The notes under the pieces: model-generated
What the model was told of the DNA's origin: nothing
The model's input: only the letters and a program-made list of their open reading frames with translations
Databases searched by the model: none
In this document: positions 31,876-36,874 of the stretch, in pieces
Numbering within the stretch: position 1 is the stretch's first letter
Layout of the letters: the number at the start of each line of letters is the position of its first letter
Source of the DNA: CALXVA01 sp964587175
GTDB lineage: Bacteria > Bacillota > Clostridia > TANB77 > CAG-508
Reading direction: 5' to 3'
NCBI GenBank assembly: GCA_964587175.1
Contig: CAZPKK010000007.1
Coordinates: 1-36,874 of the forward strand
Length of the DNA stretch: 36,874 nt
Translations under genes and position numbers: made by a program

Positions 31876-31911
31876 TCAATAAAGTTCCATCAACTTTAGC
31901 AATTCATCCAT
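31876..31911 (-). CDS. Very short ORF (11 codons) behind a full-length Shine-Dalgarno
   Basis: AAGGAGGTGATT (31918-31929, minus strand) is the complete complement of the 16S rRNA end, and ATG follows six bases later. The frame reads M-D-E-L-L-K-L-M-E-L-Y then TGA. Overlapping it in another frame is an open stretch reading DGTLLSYLIVKKMKE that has no start. This may be a leader peptide, a toxin-like peptide that has decayed, or chance. The shared terminator at 31808-31842 would end its transcript. Confidence 0.3.
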   Translation of the reverse strand: MDELLKLMELY

Positions 31912-32001
31912 TGTAGTAATCACCTCCTTAAAAAGAAAGACAGTGCATAAATATTATGTCATCACACAAAATCCAAAGGCAATGTTCACCTATCACTTTC
32001 A

Positions 32002-32018
32002 GTCGACAAATTTCGACA
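32002..32018 (-). promoter_or_regulatory. Tandem Spo0A-box-like sites
   Basis: On the minus strand TGTCGAAA (32018-32011) is followed immediately by TTTGTCGAC (32010-32002). Both carry the TGTCGA core of the Spo0A box. They lie about 310 bases upstream of the large dehydratase-like gene and about 90 bases upstream of the short minus-strand ORF. Confidence 0.5.
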
Positions 32019-32157
32019 TTTGTTAAATTTTTTATAATCCTTCTTTTGCCTACTTTCTCTAGCTAAAACTCATTTTCTTCAAACATTTTCCATTTGACAA
32101 AACACCCATTTCCGTATATACTAAAGAATGTATTATTGGATTTATACATATATTTTT

Positions 32158-32230
32158 TAGTATATAATTCCGTTTCAGCTTGTAGAGATATATATTTTAT
32201 TTTCTAATATATATCCTGTATGGAATTACT
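32158..32230 (+). promoter_or_regulatory. Structured AT-rich leader upstream of the dehydratase-like gene
   Basis: AATTCC (32166-32171) pairs with GGAATT (32222-32227), enclosing ATATATATT (32188-32196) paired with AATATATAT (32206-32214). The rest of 31930-32326 is AT-rich with no gene. Function unknown; it may simply be an AT-rich promoter region. Confidence 0.35.
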
Positions 32231-32326
32231 ATAATATATAAATTAATCTTAGAAAATATAATATATAGAACTTATAACATAATACAATTAGGAATGATAA
32301 AAGAAACGCGAAAGGATGAAACATAG

Positions 32327-35300
32327 ATGAGTAATTTGTTACATGTAGGACTAGATGTAGGTTCTACAACTGTAAAGATAGTTGTTATGAACGACAAACT
32401 AGATACAATATATAGAGATTATCAAAGACATTTCTCTGACACCAAAAACACAGTATGTAATGTATTAACAGGATTAGCTGAAAAATATCCAAACTCAGAA
32501 TTTACAATAGCATTAACAGGTTCTGGGGCTATGTCTGCCTCTAAATTCCTAGATTTGCCTTTTATTCAAGAGGTTGTCTCTTGTAAAAGAGCAGTAGAAA
32601 AATACATACCTAAAACAGATGTCGTAATAGAACTTGGTGGAGAAGATGCTAAAATTATTTATTTTGATAAATCAATAGAGCAACGTATGAATGGCTCTTG
32701 TGCTGGTGGTACAGGTGCTTTCATAGACCAAATGGCATCATTATTAAACACAGACCCAACAGGGTTAAATGAACTTGCTAAAAATCATAAAACCATTTAT
32801 CCTATTGCTTCACGTTGTGGTGTTTTTGCTAAAACTGATGTACAACCACTTCTAAATGAAGGTGCTGCAAAAGAAGATATTGCAGTATCTATTTTCCAAG
32901 CAGTTGTAAATCAAACAATCTCTGGTTTGGCTTGTGGTAGACCAATTAGAGGAAATGTTGCATTTCTTGGTGGACCACTTAATTATTTATCAGAATTAAG
33001 GAAAAGATTTATAGAAACTTTAAATTTAACACCTAATCAAGTAATTGTCCCAGAAGAAGCACACTTGCTTGTTGCAAAAGGTGCTGCCTTGGACTCTATT
33101 GAGGAAGCAAAACCTATAACAGTCGAAAAACTAAAGAGTAAAATAGAAGTATTACGAATTTCACATGATGATACTTCAAACCCTCTTGCCCCTTTATTTT
33201 CAATAGACGCTGAATATGAAGAATTTAAACAAAGACATGATAAAGATAAAGTAGAAAGAGCAGATTTAAAAACATTTGAAGGAGACTGCTATGTTGGTAT
33301 TGATGCAGGATCTACCACTACAAAACTAACTTTAATTGACAATGAAGGAAGACTTTTATACTCTCTATATGGAAGTAATGAAGGTAATCCACTTCAAAGT
33401 GTCATAAAAATGCTAAAAGAACTATATAGTGTACTTCCAGAAAAAGCTGTAATTAGATATAGCGGTGTTACAGGATATGGTGAAAAATTAATACAAACTG
33501 CTTTAAATGTAGATTTAAACGAAATTGAAACAATTGCACATTATACTGCTGCAAAAAAATTCATGCCAAATGTTACAAGTATTGTAGACATTGGTGGTCA
33601 AGACATGAAATACATAAAAATGAAAAATGGTGCAATTGATAATATAATGCTTAATGAAGCTTGTTCTTCAGGTTGTGGCTCATTTATTGAAACATTTGCA
33701 AAAAGCTTAAATTTATCAATAGAAAAATTTGTTCATACTGCAATAGAAGCAAGAAGACCTGTAGATTTGGGTTCAAGATGTACTGTTTTTATGAACTCAA
33801 AAATTAAACAAGCCCAAAAGGAAGGTTATTCAGTAGGAGATATATCAGCAGGACTTTCCTATTCTGTAATAAAAAATGCGATTCAGAAAGTTATGAAAGT
33901 AAGAGATGTAAAAAAACTTGGTGCACATATAGTTGTTCAAGGTGGAACTTTCTATAATGATGCAGTTTTAAGAGCATTTGAATTAATAGTTGGCAGAAAC
34001 GTTATAAGACCTGATATTGCAGGACTTATGGGTGCCTATGGTGTGGCCTTACTTGCAAAAGAACAATATGAAGCAAATTTAGATATGGAATATAAAACAC
34101 ATCTTACAAAATTAGAAGACTTAGACAAATTGGAAATACAAACATCTCATGTTCGTTGTAATGGTTGTGAAAACCATTGTTTACTTACAATAAATAAATT
34201 TAACAATGGTGCAAGACACGTCTCTGGAAATCGCTGTGAAAAAGGCGCAGGTATTGTAGGAATAAAAACAGAACTACCAAATCTAGTAAAATATAAATAT
34301 GATAGGATGTTTTCTTACACACCTTTAGAAGAAAAAGACGCACCAAGAGGAGTTATAGGAATTCCAAGAGTTCTTAACATGTATGAAGATTATCCTTTTT
34401 GGTTTACTTTCTTGAGCCAATTAGGCTTTAGAGTAATACTTTCTGAAAAGAGTAACAGAAAAACATACGAGAAAGGTATGGAATCTATGCCTTCTGAATC
34501 AGTGTGTTATCCTGCTAAATTATCACATGGACATATTATAGGACTAATAAATCAAGGAGTTAAAACAATATTTTACCCATGTATGCCATATTCAAGAAAG
34601 GAATATGAAAAGGCAGATAATCGTTATAACTGCCCTATTGTAATTTCTTATTCAGAAGTACTAAAAAACAATGTAGAAGAACTAAAAGAAAAGAATATAA
34701 AATTCTTAAACCCTTTCTTACCTTTTGAAGCTAAAACACTAGCAAAAACCATATTAGAATTACCAGAATTTAAGGAATATAATTTTACTAAAAAAGAATT
34801 AATTAGTGCAGCTGAAAAAGCTGAGGAAGAATATCAAAAATGTAAAGAAGACATACGTAAAAAAGGTCAAGAAACAATAGAATACATAGAAGAAAATGAT
34901 TTAAGAGGAATTGTCCTTGCTGGACGTCCATATCATGTAGACCCTGAAGTGAATCATGGAATAGATACATTAATTACAAGTTTAGGCTTATGCGTACTTA
35001 CAGAAGATAGTATTTCTAACCAAATTGAAGTAAAAAGACCTATAAGAGTTGTAGATCAATGGGTATTCCACGCAAGACTATATGCGGCAGCAGAATATGT
35101 AGGAAAACATGATAACTTAGAATTAATACAACTAAATTCTTTTGGATGTGGAGTAGATGCAGTTACAACAGATCAAGTAGAAGAAATATTAACAAGTTAT
35201 GGAAAAATGTACACATTAATAAAAATAGACGAAATAAACAACTTAGGTGCCGTAAGAATTCGTATTCGCTCACTTCTTGCTAGTATGAATAAACGTATAG

Positions 35301-36658
35301 CAAATAAAGAGGAATTAAAAGGTGATGGAAATTATGAAGTAAATAAAAAAATATTTACTAAAGACATGAAAGATGAATACACAATACTAATTCCTCAAAT
35401 GGCTCCAATTCACTTTGAATTATTGGAAGCAGCAGTTCGTCAATCTGGATATAAAGTAGAACTATTACGTGACTGCACAGATCATACTGTAGAAACAGGA
35501 TTAAAATATGTAAATAATGATGCTTGTTATCCATCTATATTAGTAACTGGACAAATGATTGAAGCTCTTCAATCTGGAAAATATGATTTAAATAAAACAG
35601 CTTTAATAATGTCCCAAACAGGTGGAGGTTGTAGAGCAACTAACTACATAGGATTTATTCGTAAAGCATTAAAAGATGCAGGCTTTGAGAACATTCCAGT
35701 AATTTCTTTTAATGTTGTTGGAATGGAAAAAATGCCAGGATTTAAAATAACATTACCTTTAATCGAAAGATTATTAAAAATGGTGGTATATGCAGATTTA
35801 TTACAAAAAATGCTTACAAAAAATAGAGCTTATGAAGTAAATAAAGGTGAAACCCAAAAGCTTTTTGATGAATGGATGGAAAAATGTAAGAAATTACTTG
35901 AAAAATCAACAATGAAAGAATTTAAACAAAGTATTTATGATATAGTAAACGACTTTGAAAAAATAGAATTAGATACATCAGTGGAAAAACCAAGGGTAGG
36001 TATTGTTGGTGAAGTATTAATAAAATATCATCCTTTTGGAAATAACTTTATTGCAAATAAACTAGAAGAAGAAGGTGCTGAAGTAATACTTCCAGACTTT
36101 ATGGGATTTATAAAATTTATTGCAACACATAAAATTACATTTAACCAATTAATAAAAACAGATAAACTAAAAGCAAAATTGTTTAAAACCGCAATAAAAT
36201 TGATAGATATATTAGAAAAAGATTCAAAAATAGCTTTAGAAAATTCTAAAAAAGGATATTTACCACCTGCTGATATATGGGAATTAGAAGAAAAAGTAAA
36301 AGACATCTTATCTATCGGAAATCAAACAGGTGAAGGATGGTTTTTAACTGCAGAAATGATAGAATACATAGAAAATGGAATACCTAATATAGCTTGTGTT
36401 CAACCATTTGCTTGCCTTCCAAATCATGTTGTTGGAAAAGGTGTAATAAAAACAATTAGAAACAAATTCCCTGAAGCAAATATATCTGCAATAGATTATG
36501 ATCCAGGTGCAAGTGAATCAAATCAAACAAATAGAATTAAACTTCTTATGACTGTAGCAAAAGATAATTTGAAGAAAAAACAACAAGAAATTAAATCATT
36601 AGAAAAAGAAAACAAACAGGAAAATAAAAAGGATGAAAAAGAAAAAATCACTAAATAA
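32327..36658 (+). CDS. Fused 2-hydroxyacyl-CoA dehydratase activase/dehydratase-like protein (BadF + DUF2229 + HgdBC)
   Basis: A 1443-residue protein with two ASKHA (BadF/BcrA-type) ATPase domains, then a DUF2229/HgdB-like half. First ATPase: GLDVGSTTVKI (8-18), Fe-S cysteines in GSCAGGTGAF (Cys125) and ASRCGVFAKTD (Cys164). Second: YVGIDAGSTTTKLTL from about 322, then EACSSGCGSF and SRCTVF. A CNGCENHC motif follows near 613. The C-terminal half has VCYPAK, YPCMPYSRKEY, FGCGVDAVTTDQ, NNDACYPS, TGGGCRATNY and FACLPNHV, typical of dehydratase-like Fe-S proteins. Activases use ATP to push an electron to a [4Fe-4S] dehydratase. These giant fusions are widespread in anaerobes but their substrate is not established; related double-cubane proteins reduce small molecules. 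AAAGGATG precedes the ATG. It is monocistronic with its own terminator and implies an anaerobe. Confidence 0.9.
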   Translation: MSNLLHVGLDVGSTTVKIVVMNDKLDTIYRDYQRHFSDTKNTVCNVLTGLAEKYPNSEFTIALTGSGAMSASKFLDLPFIQEVVSCKRAVEKYIPKTDVVIELGGEDAKIIYFDKSIEQRMNGSCAGGTGAFIDQMASLLNTDPTGLNELAKNHKTIYPIASRCGVFAKTDVQPLLNEGAAKEDIAVSIFQAVVNQTISGLACGRPIRGNVAFLGGPLNYLSELRKRFIETLNLTPNQVIVPEEAHLLVAKGAALDSIEEAKPITVEKLKSKIEVLRISHDDTSNPLAPLFSIDAEYEEFKQRHDKDKVERADLKTFEGDCYVGIDAGSTTTKLTLIDNEGRLLYSLYGSNEGNPLQSVIKMLKELYSVLPEKAVIRYSGVTGYGEKLIQTALNVDLNEIETIAHYTAAKKFMPNVTSIVDIGGQDMKYIKMKNGAIDNIMLNEACSSGCGSFIETFAKSLNLSIEKFVHTAIEARRPVDLGSRCTVFMNSKIKQAQKEGYSVGDISAGLSYSVIKNAIQKVMKVRDVKKLGAHIVVQGGTFYNDAVLRAFELIVGRNVIRPDIAGLMGAYGVALLAKEQYEANLDMEYKTHLTKLEDLDKLEIQTSHVRCNGCENHCLLTINKFNNGARHVSGNRCEKGAGIVGIKTELPNLVKYKYDRMFSYTPLEEKDAPRGVIGIPRVLNMYEDYPFWFTFLSQLGFRVILSEKSNRKTYEKGMESMPSESVCYPAKLSHGHIIGLINQGVKTIFYPCMPYSRKEYEKADNRYNCPIVISYSEVLKNNVEELKEKNIKFLNPFLPFEAKTLAKTILELPEFKEYNFTKKELISAAEKAEEEYQKCKEDIRKKGQETIEYIEENDLRGIVLAGRPYHVDPEVNHGIDTLITSLGLCVLTEDSISNQIEVKRPIRVVDQWVFHARLYAAAEYVGKHDNLELIQLNSFGCGVDAVTTDQVEEILTSYGKMYTLIKIDEINNLGAVRIRIRSLLASMNKRIANKEELKGDGNYEVNKKIFTKDMKDEYTILIPQMAPIHFELLEAAVRQSGYKVELLRDCTDHTVETGLKYVNNDACYPSILVTGQMIEALQSGKYDLNKTALIMSQTGGGCRATNYIGFIRKALKDAGFENIPVISFNVVGMEKMPGFKITLPLIERLLKMVVYADLLQKMLTKNRAYEVNKGETQKLFDEWMEKCKKLLEKSTMKEFKQSIYDIVNDFEKIELDTSVEKPRVGIVGEVLIKYHPFGNNFIANKLEEEGAEVILPDFMGFIKFIATHKITFNQLIKTDKLKAKLFKTAIKLIDILEKDSKIALENSKKGYLPPADIWELEEKVKDILSIGNQTGEGWFLTAEMIEYIENGIPNIACVQPFACLPNHVVGKGVIKTIRNKFPEANISAIDYDPGASESNQTNRIKLLMTVAKDNLKKKQQEIKSLEKENKQENKKDEKEKITK

Positions 36659-36687
36659 AAAAGTTTAATTTTAAGTTATATTAAAAA

Positions 36688-36725
36688 ATACCGATAACTA
36701 TTTTATATCGGTGTTCTTTTTTTAT
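36688..36725 (+). terminator. Terminator of the dehydratase-like gene
   Basis: ACCGATA (36690-36696) pairs with TATCGGT (36706-36712), followed by GTTCTTTTTTT, about 30 bases after the stop. The remaining bases to 36874 are T-rich like 17203-18137, with no gene seen. Confidence 0.75.
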
Positions 36726-36874
36726 TAAAATTTTTATCTGATCATTATTTATTTTTGATTAAATATTTTATTATTTAATTCTTTTTTTATTATTTATTTT
36801 TTATTAAATTTTGATTTAATTTTTTATATAAAAAATTGATACTTTCTTCTTATTTATCCATATCTCTTTGCAAT

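Overview
The window comes from an AT-rich, endospore-forming member of the Firmicutes, most likely an uncultured Clostridia lineage. This rests on very low GC, strong AGGAGG-type ribosome binding sites with frequent GTG and TTG starts, and sporulation and germination genes (ypeB, spoIIR, spmA-spmB, a GerM-domain protein, an AbrB-type regulator beside Spo0A boxes). It also carries the Firmicutes gene order tadA - SRP RNA - dnaX - ebfC - recR. A species name cannot be given from sequence alone. No phage gene, transposase, CRISPR array or antibiotic gene was seen. Most of the window is core chromosome.

Layout. 1-2245 (+): a Nudix/HIT-like protein cut by the window edge, two GNAT acetyltransferases and a small P-loop kinase. 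2.3-3.2 kb: an alpha/beta-hydrolase remnant, a repeat element, initiator tRNA-Met and a repeat-rich gap. 3.2-6.8 kb: comEA-like gene (-), D,D-carboxypeptidase (+) and LCP ligase (-), the last two converging on a shared terminator. 7.2-8.7 kb: a decapitated, nonsense-mutated surface-protein pseudogene, then ypeB (-). 10.3-11.75 kb: a structured leader or RNA candidate and a diglucosyl-diacylglycerol synthase-type glycosyltransferase. 12-17.2 kb (-): tRNA-Arg(CCT), tadA, an unknown gene, tRNA-Ser(CGA), an unknown membrane-anchored protein, SRP RNA, dnaX, ebfC, recR. 17.2-18.1 kb: a T-rich low-complexity tract with tandem repeats. 18.1-22.6 kb: a TtcA-family gene (+), then phosphoglucomutase, galU and an unknown gene (-). 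22.9-26.3 kb (+): spoIIR, murA, walJ, rlmH. 26.9-30.5 kb: spmB-spmA (-), abrB-like (+), rsmI and trmN6 (-). 30.8-31.65 kb: a 52-residue ORF (+) and a GerM-domain gene (-). 31.7-32.3 kb: a promoter-terminator small-RNA cassette and Spo0A boxes. 32.3-36.7 kb (+): a 1443-residue fused acyl-CoA dehydratase activase/dehydratase-like protein.

How the genes fit together. Phosphoglucomutase, GalU and the UgtP-type glycosyltransferase make and use UDP-glucose for membrane glycolipid. MurA, the D,D-carboxypeptidase and the LCP protein build, trim and decorate the wall. DnaX, EbfC and RecR serve replication and repair. TadA, RsmI, RlmH, TrmN6 and the TtcA-like protein modify RNA. The spore genes are scattered, and Spo0A-box-like sites lie at abrB and upstream of the large dehydratase-like gene.

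The less ordinary content is intergenic: a family of repeats with TTRTTRTATA-type ends that lie against terminators and gene ends; a second set of GGGACAG-bordered hairpins, one at the breakpoint of the surface pseudogene; a two-copy motif around CAGGATTAATYCT; a nested rod-like structure before the glycosyltransferase; and a convergent small-RNA/short-ORF cassette near 31.8 kb.
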